NCBI RefSeq assembly: GCF_900116645.1
Contig: NZ_FPBO01000003.1
Location: 248,001 to 312,000, forward strand
Length of the DNA: 64,000 bases
Direction of reading: 5' to 3'
Source of the DNA: Pseudoduganella namucuonensis
GTDB taxonomy: Bacteria; Pseudomonadota; Gammaproteobacteria; Burkholderiales; Burkholderiaceae_D
Positions 9,472 through 18,088 of this stretch are shown here, piece after piece. The notes under the pieces are model-generated. The model saw nothing but the letters and a program-made list of their open reading frames with translations, had not been told where the DNA came from and made no database searches. The stretch's first letter is position 1. The number at the start of each line of letters is the position of its first letter. Both the position numbers and the translations under genes were made by a program.

Positions 9472-11688
9472 ATGCGCAAACTGATCCCCATAGCCTGCCT
9501 GGCTTTAACAGGCGCCCACCTCGACGCCCTGGCCCAGCAAGCCACCCCGGAGGAGCGGCCAGCCAACGCCGTGAAGCCGGAGGCGCCGCCGGCCGTGCAG
9601 CAGGTGACGATCACCAACAGCCGCGCCAGCGACATGGACGAGCGCCGCAATTCGACGGCCGGCAAGCAGGTCTATGGCCGCGAGGAACTGGACCGCAACG
9701 GCGACAGCACGCTGGGCGAGGTGCTCAAGCGCCTGCCCGGCGTGACCATCGGCGGCGGCCGTCCGGGACGCGGCGGCGACGTGCGCATGCGCGGCCTCGG
9801 CAGCGGCTACACGCAGGTGCTGCTGAACGGCGAGCGCGCGCCGCCCGGCTTCTCGCTGGAGTCGCTGTCGCCGGACCAGGTGGAGCGCGTGGAGGTGATG
9901 CGCGGCCCGGTCGCCGAGAACAGCGCGCGCGCCATCGCCGGCACCATCAACGTCGTGCTGCGCGACGGCTACCAGCAGCGCGACGTGCAACTGAAATTGA
10001 CGGATGCCGTGGAACGCGGACTCCATTCCCCGAACGTCTCGCTGACCTTGCCGGGCAAGGTCGGCGGACTGAGTTACACGCTGTCCGGCTCCCTGGGCCG
10101 CAACCGCCAGGAGAACCAGGGCGGCCAGGGCGTCATCCGCGACGTGCGCGACGACGGCACCCTGGTCAAGCTGCAGGAACTGGCGGACGCCAGCGCCACC
10201 ACATCGGAGAACCTGCACCTGACGCCGCGCCTGTCGTACAAGTTCGCCAACGGCGACACGCTGAACTTCCAGCCCTTCGTCATGGCCCAGCGCAGCGACG
10301 GCAACAGCCGCGGCGAGCTGCGCCAGCTGGCGGGCGAGCGGCCGCCCGAATACAACCTGGCGCTGGCCGAAACCCATGCCAGCTCCACTTTCATGCGCGG
10401 CTTCGGCAACTGGCTGCACAAGCTGCAGGGCGCCGCCAAGCTGGACGTGAAGTTCGGCTTCGGCCTGGGCCGCCGCGACAGCGATTCCGTGCGCAATCAA
10501 TACGACAACGCCGGCGCGCTGCTGGACCGGTTCACCGACACCGACGCCACGCGCGACCGCAGCCTGAACACGGGCGGCAAGTACAACACGCCGCTGGGCC
10601 AGGGCCATCTGCTGGCCGCCGGCTGGGATCTGGAGGCGGGCCACCGCGAGGAGACCAGGGTGTCGCTGGACAAGGACGGCAACGCGCAGTTCGCCGATTC
10701 GGGCGACAACCTGGTGGCCGACACGCGCCGCGTGGCCGTCTACGCGCAGGACGAGTGGGACATCACGCCGCAATTCGGCGTCTACCTGGGCGCGCGCTGG
10801 GAAGGCATACGCACCACCAGCGATCGCGCGGCGGGCAGGGTCGCCAACACCAGCCGCGTGTTCAGCCCGCTGCTGCACGGCGTGTGGCGCATCCCCGGCT
10901 TCGTCAAGGACCAGGTGCGCATGAGTCTCACGAAGAGCTACAAGTCGCCCAACGTGCAGGACCTGATCGCCCTGCCGGCGCTGTCGCGCCTGAACAGCGC
11001 CACCCGTCCGGACCGCAGCGGCAACCCGAACCTGAAGCCCGAGCTGGCGACCGGCCTGGACATGGCCTACGAGCACTACCTGGGCCGCAGCGGCATCCTC
11101 AGCGCGAGCGCCTTCATCCGCGACATCGACAACCTGATCCGCCGCGAACTGAGCGAGTACACCGCGCCGGACGGCGAGCGGCGCTGGCTGTCCACCCCCA
11201 CCAACATCAGCCACGCCCGCACCAGGGGCATTGAGCTGGAGGCCAAGTTCCAGCTGGTGGAACTGATGGCGGACGCCCCCGCGATCGACTTCCGCACCAA
11301 TTACAGCCGCTTCTGGTCCAGCGTGGACGGCATCCCCGGCCCGGACAACCGCCTGGACCAGCAGCCGAGGCAGACCGCCAATATCGGCGTGGACTACCGC
11401 ATGAAGGACTTGCCGCTGTCCATGGGCGCCAGCTTCAACTGGACCCCGCCCATCCGCGTGCAAACCAGCACCAGCCAGACCGTGGAGACCAGCCGCCGCC
11501 GCGTGCTGGACGCCCACGTGCTGTGGAGAATCACGCCGCTCACGCAGCTGCGTGTGTCGGGCAGCAACCTGCTGGCCGACGATGCAAGCAGCGACAATCT
11601 GGTCCATACCAATGGCCTGTCGCAAATGTCCGCCACGCTCAACCCCACCTACACGGTGTGGAGCGCGCGGCTGGAGACCAAATTCTAA
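9472..11688 (+). CDS. TonB-dependent outer-membrane receptor
   Basis: A 738-residue TonB-dependent transporter. It has a signal peptide (1-22, cleaved near ALAQQ), a plug domain (about 60-165, with LKRLPGVTIGGG, RMRGLGSGYTQVLLNGER and VERVEVMRGP), then a 22-strand barrel ending in the aromatic C-terminus LETKF typical of outer-membrane proteins. The region VEVMRGPVAENSARAIAGTI is the conserved end of the plug. The substrate cannot be read directly. Twelve bases downstream begins an M13 metallopeptidase, so receptor and peptidases are probably one operon, which hints at a peptide-like substrate or a peptide-containing siderophore (inference). Confidence 0.93.
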   Translation: MRKLIPIACLALTGAHLDALAQQATPEERPANAVKPEAPPAVQQVTITNSRASDMDERRNSTAGKQVYGREELDRNGDSTLGEVLKRLPGVTIGGGRPGRGGDVRMRGLGSGYTQVLLNGERAPPGFSLESLSPDQVERVEVMRGPVAENSARAIAGTINVVLRDGYQQRDVQLKLTDAVERGLHSPNVSLTLPGKVGGLSYTLSGSLGRNRQENQGGQGVIRDVRDDGTLVKLQELADASATTSENLHLTPRLSYKFANGDTLNFQPFVMAQRSDGNSRGELRQLAGERPPEYNLALAETHASSTFMRGFGNWLHKLQGAAKLDVKFGFGLGRRDSDSVRNQYDNAGALLDRFTDTDATRDRSLNTGGKYNTPLGQGHLLAAGWDLEAGHREETRVSLDKDGNAQFADSGDNLVADTRRVAVYAQDEWDITPQFGVYLGARWEGIRTTSDRAAGRVANTSRVFSPLLHGVWRIPGFVKDQVRMSLTKSYKSPNVQDLIALPALSRLNSATRPDRSGNPNLKPELATGLDMAYEHYLGRSGILSASAFIRDIDNLIRRELSEYTAPDGERRWLSTPTNISHARTRGIELEAKFQLVELMADAPAIDFRTNYSRFWSSVDGIPGPDNRLDQQPRQTANIGVDYRMKDLPLSMGASFNWTPPIRVQTSTSQTVETSRRRVLDAHVLWRITPLTQLRVSGSNLLADDASSDNLVHTNGLSQMSATLNPTYTVWSARLETKF

Positions 11689-11700
11689 AAGGAGAGAGTA

Positions 11701-13752
11701 GTGAAACGTACCCTGCTGAGCACCCTGGTCCTGGGCCTGATGGTGGCCCACGGCGCCGTCCAGGCGCACGAGGACCACGACCACGGACCGGCCGCGCCGA
11801 TATCCGGCATCGACACCCAATACATCGACGCCGGCGTGCGCCCGCAGGACGATTTCTTCCACCACCTGAACGGCGAATGGCTGAAGACCGCCAGGATCCC
11901 GGACGACAAGTCCAGCTGGGGCTCCTTCGCCAAGCTGCGCGACGACACGCTGCCGCAGCTGCGCGCCATCATCGAGGACCTGGCCAAGGGCAAGCACAAG
12001 GCCGGCACCAATGAGCAGAAGATCGCCGACCTGTACGCCAGCTACATGAACGAGGCCGCGCTGGAAAAGCTGGGCGTGAAGCCGCTGGTGGGGGAACTGG
12101 CCGCCATCCGCACCATCAAGGACAAGAAGGCGCTGCCCGGCCTGATCGCGCACTTCAACCGCATCGGCGTGGCCGCGCCCTACGCCGTGTACGTGAGCCA
12201 GGACGCGCGCGCCTCCAGCAAGTACGCCGCCTACATCACGCAAAGCGGCCTGGGCCTGCCGGACCGCGACTACTACCTCAAGAAGGACGACGCGCGCCTG
12301 TCCGGCATCCGCGACAAATACCTGGCCCACGTCGAGCGCGTGCTGGCCCTGGCCGGCAACAAGAACGCCGCCGCCAACGCCAAGGCCATCCTCGCCTTCG
12401 AGACCGCGCTGGCCGAGGCGCAATGGACCAAGGTGGACAACCGCGACCCGGTCAAGCGCTACAACAAGACCGACATCGCCAGGCTGGCCGAGGTGGCGCC
12501 GGGCTACGACTGGAACGGCGCGCTGGGCAAGGCCGGCGTGGCCGCCAAGACCGACTATGTGATCGTCAACCAGCCGAGCTACCTGGCCGGCTTCGTCAAG
12601 GCGGTGGACGCGGCCGACCTGGCCACGCTGCAAGCCTATTTCGAATGGCAGCTGTTGCGCGAGGCGTCGCCCTACCTGTCCAAGGCCTTCGCCGACGCCG
12701 ACTTCGCCTTCTACGAGGGCGTGGTGAGCGGCGTGGCGGCCCAGCCGCCGCGCTGGAAACGCGGCGTGGGCGTGGTGGAGGGCGCCATCGGCGAGGGCCT
12801 GGGCCAGCTGTACGTGGCCCGGCACTTCCCGGCCGACCGCAAGGCGCGCATGGAGCAGCTGGTGAAGAACCTGATGGCCTCGTACAAGGACAGCATCGAC
12901 GGGCTGGACTGGATGGGCCCGGAGACCAAGCGCGAGGCGCAGGCCAAGCTGGCCAAGTTCAGCTACAAGATCGGCTACCCGAACAAGTGGCGCGACTACG
13001 GCGCGCTGGCGCTGACGCCGGGCGACCTGGCCGGCAACATGCGCCGCGCCGCCACCTTCGCCTACAACCGCAACCTGGCCAAGCTGGGCGCGCCGGTGGA
13101 CCGCGAGGAATGGGGCATGACGCCGCAGACCGTGAACGCCTACTACCGCTCCACCACCAACGAGATCGTGTTCCCGGCCGCCATCCTGCAGCCGCCGTTC
13201 TTCGACGCGCGCGCCGACGACGCGGTGAACTACGGCGCCATCGGCGCGGTGATCGGCCACGAGATCAGCCACGGCTTTGACGACAAGGGCAGCCAGTCCG
13301 ACGGCGACGGCAACCTGCGCGACTGGTGGACCCAGGCCGACCGCGCCAACTTCAAGGCCAAGGCCGACGCGCTGACCAAACAGTACGACGGCTACAGCCC
13401 GCTGCCCGGCTACAACGTCAACGGCGCGCTGACGCTGGGCGAGAACATCGCCGACAACTCCGGCCTGGCGATCGCCTACAAGGCCTACAAGCTGTCGCTG
13501 GGCGGCAAGCCGGCCCCGGTGATCGACAAACTGACCGGCGAGCAGCGCTTCTACATGGGCTTCGGCCAGGTATGGCGCAGCAAGATGCGCGAGGAGCAGC
13601 AGATCAAGCAGGTCAAGACCGACCCGCACTCGCCCGGCCAGTTCCGCGCCAACGGCACCGTGGTCAACCAGCCCGGCTTCTACGAGGCCTTCGGCGTCAA
13701 GGAGGGCGACAAGATGTATGTGGCGCCCGAGAAGCGCATCGTCATCTGGTAA
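11701..13752 (+). CDS. M13 (neprilysin/PepO-like) zinc metallopeptidase, copy 1
   Basis: A 683-residue exported zinc endopeptidase for peptides. The signal peptide is about residues 1-22. The mature protein opens with a His/Asp cluster (HEDHDHG) absent from copy 2. Peptidase_M13_N covers about 40-420 and the catalytic domain about 475-683. The zinc site is HEISH (His520, Glu521, His524) with the third ligand in ENIAD (Glu581, Asp585); the NAYY substrate-binding motif precedes it. The GTG at 11701 follows GGAGAG. It lies 12 bases after the TonB receptor and 188 bases before a close paralogue, with two hairpins between the copies. Confidence 0.95.
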   Translation: MKRTLLSTLVLGLMVAHGAVQAHEDHDHGPAAPISGIDTQYIDAGVRPQDDFFHHLNGEWLKTARIPDDKSSWGSFAKLRDDTLPQLRAIIEDLAKGKHKAGTNEQKIADLYASYMNEAALEKLGVKPLVGELAAIRTIKDKKALPGLIAHFNRIGVAAPYAVYVSQDARASSKYAAYITQSGLGLPDRDYYLKKDDARLSGIRDKYLAHVERVLALAGNKNAAANAKAILAFETALAEAQWTKVDNRDPVKRYNKTDIARLAEVAPGYDWNGALGKAGVAAKTDYVIVNQPSYLAGFVKAVDAADLATLQAYFEWQLLREASPYLSKAFADADFAFYEGVVSGVAAQPPRWKRGVGVVEGAIGEGLGQLYVARHFPADRKARMEQLVKNLMASYKDSIDGLDWMGPETKREAQAKLAKFSYKIGYPNKWRDYGALALTPGDLAGNMRRAATFAYNRNLAKLGAPVDREEWGMTPQTVNAYYRSTTNEIVFPAAILQPPFFDARADDAVNYGAIGAVIGHEISHGFDDKGSQSDGDGNLRDWWTQADRANFKAKADALTKQYDGYSPLPGYNVNGALTLGENIADNSGLAIAYKAYKLSLGGKPAPVIDKLTGEQRFYMGFGQVWRSKMREEQQIKQVKTDPHSPGQFRANGTVVNQPGFYEAFGVKEGDKMYVAPEKRIVIW

Positions 13753-13777
13753 GCGAGCAAAACCACCGGCAAATGCT

Positions 13778-13804
13778 GGGGTCAGACCCGTAGGGTCTGA
13801 CCCC
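13778..13804. repeat. perfect hairpin GGGGTCAGACCC-GTA-GGGTCTGACCCC
   Basis: Perfect 12-base arms with a 3-base loop, 26 bases after the first M13 gene. The core sequence is shared, with one changed base, with the inverted repeat at 3800-3865. It looks like a REP-type intergenic palindrome; there is no T-run directly after it. Confidence 0.75.
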
Positions 13805-13827
13805 GGTTTCTGCCTTTGGTTTGGTGC

Positions 13828-13851
13828 AAAGACCACGCCCGTGGTCTTTTT
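13828..13851 (+). terminator. intrinsic terminator between the two M13 genes
   Basis: Arms AAAGACCAC (13828-13836) and GTGGTCTTT (13841-13849) with a 4-base loop and T-rich end. It would end transcription of the receptor/M13 operon, implying that the second M13 gene has its own promoter in the following 90 bases. Confidence 0.7.
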
Positions 13852-13940
13852 GCTATCGGCGCGCCGAAGCCCTGTGCTAGAGTGAAAAACCCGGCCACAA
13901 GCCGGAGAAAACCATCGCCACAACGAGAGGGACTCCATCT

Positions 13941-15989
13941 GTGAAACGACATCTGTTAAGCGCATTAACCCTGGCCCTGCTGGCCGGCGCCACCGGCATC
14001 GCCGGCGCGGCCGACGTGGCCAAAAGCCCCGCCAAGCCGGCGTCGGGCATCTCCATCGAATACATCGACCCCGCCGTCCGCGCGCAGGACGACTTCTTCA
14101 CCCACCTGAGCGGCAAATGGCTGGCCACCACCGAGATCCCGGCCGACAAGTCGAACTGGGGCTCGTTCGCCAAGCTGCGCGACGACACCCAGCCGCAGCT
14201 GCGCGCCATCATCGAGCAGGCCGCCGCCAACCCGAAGGCGGGCGCGGACGCCCAGCGCATCGGCGACTTCTACGCCAGCTTCATGGACGAGGCCAGGCTT
14301 GAGCAGCTGGGCGCCAGCCCGCTGAGCGGCGAGCTGTTGCGCATCGCCCACCTGGCCGACAAGCGGGAATTGCCGGCGCTGATCGCGCGCCACAACCAGA
14401 GCGGCATCGCCGCCCCGGTCGACCTCGGCATCCACCAGGACAACAAGGATTCCACCAAATACGTGGTGGACTTCCAGCAGAGCGGCCTGGGCCTGCCGGA
14501 CCGCGACTACTACCTGAAAAAGGACGACGCCAAGCTGGCCGACACGCTGGCCAAGTACGAGCTGCACGTGGCCGCCATGCTGGCGTTGGCCGGCGACAAG
14601 GACGCCGCCGCCAAGGCGCGCGCCGTCGTCGCGCTGGAAACCGAACTGGCCAAGGTCCAGTGGAGCAAGGTGGAGCTGCGCGACCCGATCAAGGCCTACA
14701 ACAAGGTCGAGATCGCCAAACTGAACGCGCTGACGCCGAACTTCGACTGGAACGCCTACCTGGACGCGCTGAAGATCACCGGCAAGGTGGACTACGTGAT
14801 CCTGGGCCAGCCGACCTACCTGAAGGGGATGAGCGAGCTGATCGCCGCCACCCCGCTGGACACCTGGAAAGCCTACTTCCAGTGGCAGACCCTGCGCGCC
14901 AACGCGCCCTACCTGTCCAAGGCCTTCGTCGACGAGAACTTCGCCTTCTACGGCACCGTGCTGAGCGGCGCCAAGGAAATGCAGCCGCGCTGGAAGCGCG
15001 GCGTGGCCACGGTGGAGGGTTCGCTGGGCGAGACCGTCGGCAAGCTCTACGTCGAGCAGCACTTCCCGGCCGCCCGCAAGGCGCGCATGGAACAGCTGGT
15101 GAAGAACCTGCTGGTGGCGTACAAGCAGAGCATCGACAAGATCGACTGGATGAGCCCGGCCACCAAGAAGCAGGCGCAAGCCAAGCTGGCCAAGTTCACC
15201 TACAAGATCGGCTACCCGAACAAATGGCGCGACTACTCGGCGCTGGTGGTGGCCAAGGACGACCTGCTGGGCAACCTGGTGCGTTCGCGCCAGGCCGACT
15301 ACAACAAGGAGATCAACAAGCTGGGCAAGCCGATCGACCGCGAGGAGTGGGGCATGACGCCGCAGACGGTGAACGCCTATTACAACCCGGAGATGAACGA
15401 GATCGTGTTCCCGGCCGCCATCCTGCAGCCGCCGTTCTTCGACGCCAGCGCGGACGACGCGGTGAACTACGGCGGCATCGGCGCCGTGATCGGCCACGAG
15501 ATCAGCCACGGCTTCGACGACCAGGGCGCCCAGTACGACGGCGACGGCAACCTGCGCGACTGGTGGACCGCCGCCGACCACAAGAACTTCGAAGCCAAGA
15601 CCAAGGCGCTGGTGGCGCAATACGCCGCCTTCAGCCCGCTGCCCGGCTACCAGGTGAACGGCGAGTTGACGCTGGGCGAGAACATCGCGGACAACTCCGG
15701 CGTGGCGATCGCCTACAAGGCCTACAAGCTGTCGCTGAAGGGCAAGCCGGCGCCGGTGATCGACGGCCTGACGGGCGACCAGCGCTTCTACATGGGCTTC
15801 GGCCAGGTGTGGCGCAGCAAGATGCGCGATCCGGAACAGATCGCCCGCATCAAGACCGACCCGCACTCGCCCGGCAAGTACCGCGCCAACGGCACCATGC
15901 GCAACCAGCCGGGCTTCTACGAAGCCTTCAAGGTCAAGCAGGGCGACCAGATGTACCTGGCGCCGAAGGACCGCGTGATCATCTGGTAA
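13941..15989 (+). CDS. M13 (neprilysin/PepO-like) zinc metallopeptidase, copy 2
   Basis: A 682-residue tandem paralogue of the preceding gene, nearly identical in many blocks (for example GLGLPDRDYYLKKDDA and EEWGMTPQTVNAYY). It has a signal peptide (1-24, ending GIAGAA), then an M13 N-domain and catalytic domain. Zinc ligands are His519 and His523 (HEISH) and Glu580 (ENIAD, Asp584). It lacks the His-rich mature N-terminus of copy 1, which suggests a different metal-loading or location. The GTG at 13941 follows GAGAGGG. Arose by tandem duplication; both copies retain all catalytic residues. Confidence 0.95.
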   Translation: MKRHLLSALTLALLAGATGIAGAADVAKSPAKPASGISIEYIDPAVRAQDDFFTHLSGKWLATTEIPADKSNWGSFAKLRDDTQPQLRAIIEQAAANPKAGADAQRIGDFYASFMDEARLEQLGASPLSGELLRIAHLADKRELPALIARHNQSGIAAPVDLGIHQDNKDSTKYVVDFQQSGLGLPDRDYYLKKDDAKLADTLAKYELHVAAMLALAGDKDAAAKARAVVALETELAKVQWSKVELRDPIKAYNKVEIAKLNALTPNFDWNAYLDALKITGKVDYVILGQPTYLKGMSELIAATPLDTWKAYFQWQTLRANAPYLSKAFVDENFAFYGTVLSGAKEMQPRWKRGVATVEGSLGETVGKLYVEQHFPAARKARMEQLVKNLLVAYKQSIDKIDWMSPATKKQAQAKLAKFTYKIGYPNKWRDYSALVVAKDDLLGNLVRSRQADYNKEINKLGKPIDREEWGMTPQTVNAYYNPEMNEIVFPAAILQPPFFDASADDAVNYGGIGAVIGHEISHGFDDQGAQYDGDGNLRDWWTAADHKNFEAKTKALVAQYAAFSPLPGYQVNGELTLGENIADNSGVAIAYKAYKLSLKGKPAPVIDGLTGDQRFYMGFGQVWRSKMRDPEQIARIKTDPHSPGKYRANGTMRNQPGFYEAFKVKQGDQMYLAPKDRVIIW

Positions 15990-16011
15990 AGCACGGGGTC
16001 GGATTCGGACG

Positions 16012-16042
16012 AAAAAAAACCGCTCATTCGAGCGGTTTTTTT
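16012..16042. terminator. bidirectional intrinsic terminator
   Basis: A/T-flanked hairpin: AAAAAAACCGCTC, loop ATTC, then GAGCGGTTTTTTT. It lies between the convergent M13 copy 2 and cytochrome c5 genes and can terminate both strands. Confidence 0.9.
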
Positions 16043-16058
16043 CATGGAGCGGTGGGAA

Positions 16059-16637
16059 TCAGCCTTTGGGCGCCAGCTCTGGTTGCGCCGCCGCCGGCGT
16101 CGCGGCGGGCGCGGCCGCCGGTGCCACTGCTGGAGCGGCCGGCACTTCGGGTTCCTTCAGCTTGCCGCCGGACTTGTTCGCCATGAACACCACGGCGCGC
16201 GCCACTTCGATATCGTCCAGATCCGGATTGCCGCCCTTGGCCGGCATCGCGCGCAGGCCCTGGATGGCGTGTTTCACCACGGTGTCGTAGCCTTGCGCCA
16301 GACGGGCGCCCCAGGCGCCGGCGTCGCCGGTTTTCGGCGCGCCAGCCGCGCCGGTGCCGTGGCAGGCCGCGCAGGTGGAGGTGTAGATGGCTTCGCCGGA
16401 CTGCAGCACCTTCGGTGCGTTCGCGTCTTTCAGCGTGTAGCCGGCATCGGCCACGGGACGCAGGCGCGCATCGATCGATTGCGCGCTCTGGCCATCGGAG
16501 CCGGCGCCGGGCAATTTGGTGGCCGTTACGTATTGCACCAGCAGGGCGATGCCCAGCACGGTAATGAGGAAGAAGCCTATGACAGCAGCTGCGAGTTGCT
16601 TGGGCGTGCGGATGGCGGATTCGTGGTTGTCGCTCAT
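16059..16637 (-). CDS. membrane-anchored cytochrome c5 family protein
   Basis: A 192-residue monohaem c-type cytochrome. A single N-terminal membrane helix (about 16-38, AAAVIGFFLITVLGIAL) anchors it. The haem site is C89-A-A-C92-H93, and Met131 (GLRAMPAKGG) is the likely sixth ligand, giving a cytochrome c5-type fold. The C-terminal 30 residues are Ala/Pro-rich (a flexible linker) and would project the domain into the periplasm. The role is electron transfer, with partner unknown. Single gene, ending at the bidirectional terminator. Confidence 0.92.
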   Translation of the reverse strand: MSDNHESAIRTPKQLAAAVIGFFLITVLGIALLVQYVTATKLPGAGSDGQSAQSIDARLRPVADAGYTLKDANAPKVLQSGEAIYTSTCAACHGTGAAGAPKTGDAGAWGARLAQGYDTVVKHAIQGLRAMPAKGGNPDLDDIEVARAVVFMANKSGGKLKEPEVPAAPAVAPAAAPAATPAAAQPELAPKG

Positions 16638-16833
16638 GATTTCCTTGGTAACAAATTTCGAAACTTGCGTCGGCGTTATCGTTTGTGCATGAAGAAGAGC
16701 AAATTCGCGCCAAACGGGCGATTATAGACTTAAAAATAAGCGGATGGACGCGCAAAGGTGTAAAAGAGACACTTTTCGTGGACGCGCGGAACGAAACCCG
16801 GTATCCTTCTGACACTTCGTATTTCCCTCCTGC

Positions 16834-16909
16834 GCGGCTGTAGCTCAATGGATAGAGTATTGGCCTCCGAAGCCAAGGGTTGTGGGTTCGATCCCCGCCA
16901 GCCGCACCA
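16834..16909 (+). tRNA. tRNA-Arg (anticodon CCG)
   Basis: A 76-base cloverleaf. The acceptor stem is GCGGCTG/CAGCCGC. The D arm is GCTC..GAGT and the anticodon stem TTGGC/GCCAA with loop CTCCGAA (anticodon CCG, reading CGG). The T arm is GTGGG-TTCGATC-CCCGC, and CCA is encoded. All stems pair. Confidence 0.97.
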
Positions 16910-17023
16910 GATTTCTTCGCGTTCCGTCCTCCGTATCACTGAACCATGGCTCCGCCGTTTGGCGAGGACTTGGTCGTGCGTCAGACCGCTTCCCGTAGCT
17001 ACATGTCAACGCCTCATTTGAGC

Positions 17024-17044
17024 TATATTGTCGTCTTAAAGGAG
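17024..17044 (+). promoter_or_regulatory. candidate -10 element and Shine-Dalgarno of the toxin-antitoxin operon
   Basis: TATATT (17024-17029) followed by AAAGGAG (17038-17044), seven bases before the antitoxin ATG. The -35 region is poor, which is common in autoregulated antitoxin promoters. This decides the antitoxin start at 17051 over an upstream in-frame ATG at 16946. Confidence 0.35.
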
Positions 17045-17050
17045 ACGATC

Positions 17051-17608
17051 ATGGCCCAAACCAAGTCGCTTGCAAAACAGGCTTCGGCACAGCAGGTCGC
17101 AGCGGCAAAAGTGGCCCGGCCGGCGGCCAGCCGCTCTGACGGCCAAGCTGAAACCGCACCCCGCGGCTCCACCGCCGTCCTCTTCGACCGCCTGGAAATC
17201 TTCCGGTTCGATCCACAAGCGCGCATTGCCCTCATACGCCAGGGTATTCCAGCCTCGGTGGTGGGGCGGCTCTCGTCGAGCATGGGTATGAGCAAAGAGC
17301 TTTTGCTCGGCAGCCTGGGCCTGTCCCGCGCGACCATTAGCCGCAAGGAAAAGGATGACACCACCTTGTCGAAAGACGAATCCGAGCGCGTCCTTGGCGT
17401 CGCGTCCTTGATTGGCAAGGTGCAAACGATGGTGGAGCAGTCCGGCGATCCGGACAGGTTTGACGCCGCGCGTTGGCTCGCGGATTGGCTCGGCCAGCCG
17501 CTTCCCGCCTTGGGCGGCGCGACGCCGGCGAGTTATATGGACACCTTCGAGGGTCAGAAACTGGTGGGTGAATTGTTGTCCATGAGCCAGAGCGGGGCCT
17601 ACGCGTGA
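17051..17608 (+). CDS. Xre/MbcA/ParS-type antitoxin (DUF2384 C-terminal)
   Basis: A 185-residue antitoxin of the Xre-RES type II system. The N-terminal 45 residues are Ala/Lys-rich and disordered. The helix-turn-helix part lies about 75-125 (SMGMSKELLLGSLGLSRATISRK). The C-terminal toxin-binding part about 130-180 carries the DUF2384 pattern (DPDRFDAARWLADWLGQPLPALGG...PASYMDTFEGQKLVGELL). It presumably neutralises the downstream RES protein and represses its own promoter. Its stop codon overlaps the toxin start by four bases (GTGA), which indicates translational coupling. Confidence 0.9.
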   Translation: MAQTKSLAKQASAQQVAAAKVARPAASRSDGQAETAPRGSTAVLFDRLEIFRFDPQARIALIRQGIPASVVGRLSSSMGMSKELLLGSLGLSRATISRKEKDDTTLSKDESERVLGVASLIGKVQTMVEQSGDPDRFDAARWLADWLGQPLPALGGATPASYMDTFEGQKLVGELLSMSQSGAYA

Positions 17609-18075
17609 CCCAGTCTGTGTGGCGGATTGCCGTCGACGCCCCCATGTACGCCGCGGCGGACCTGAGCGGCACCGGAGCCAAGATCACGGGCGGGCGTTGG
17701 AATAGTCCAGGCACGCCGCTCACATACTGCTCCACCAGCATCGCGCTGGCGGTGCTCGAGACCGTCGTCAACCTGGGCAACGGTGGCATGCCCTTCAATC
17801 GCTTTCTGGTGCGCATCGACGTTCCCGACGCGGTGTGGGCCGCGCGCTCGTTTCTCGATCCGCTGCCCGGCGGGTGGGACGCAGTGCCGGCGGGCCTGTC
17901 GAGCCGCATGGCGGGGGACGCCTGGGCCGCCGCGCGCGGTTCTGCTCTGCTGCTGGTGCCGTCGGTGATCGTGCCCGATGAATTTAACGTACTGATCAAT
18001 CCGTTGCATGCCGACTCGGCCTCCATCACCGCGACGGCGCTGAAGCGCTGGATTTGCGACCCGCGCTTTTTCTGA
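17605..18075 (+). CDS. RES-domain toxin
   Basis: A 156-residue RES toxin. Family members deplete cellular NAD+ by phosphorolysis or hydrolysis. The conserved residues that give the family its name are visible: Arg31 in GGRWNSPG, Glu52 in ALAVLE, and a later Ser in GSALLLVPS. Tyr41 lies between them (LTYCSTSIA). The reading frame is full length and the pair looks functional. The GTG start overlaps the antitoxin stop. The locus lies 140 bases after tRNA-Arg. Confidence 0.92.
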   Translation: MTQSVWRIAVDAPMYAAADLSGTGAKITGGRWNSPGTPLTYCSTSIALAVLETVVNLGNGGMPFNRFLVRIDVPDAVWAARSFLDPLPGGWDAVPAGLSSRMAGDAWAAARGSALLLVPSVIVPDEFNVLINPLHADSASITATALKRWICDPRFF

Positions 18076-18088
18076 GACGGGATCGCGC

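Noticed and set aside
9505..13965. A very long antisense open frame across the receptor and M13 genes
   Set aside because: It is a codon-phase shadow of GC-rich genes: the encoded protein is low-complexity Ala/Arg/Val with no domain, and both sense genes have full catalytic motifs.
16834..16909. tRNA-Arg as an integration site of a genomic island
   Set aside because: No integrase, no repeat of the tRNA 3' end noticed, and composition downstream is not clearly different.
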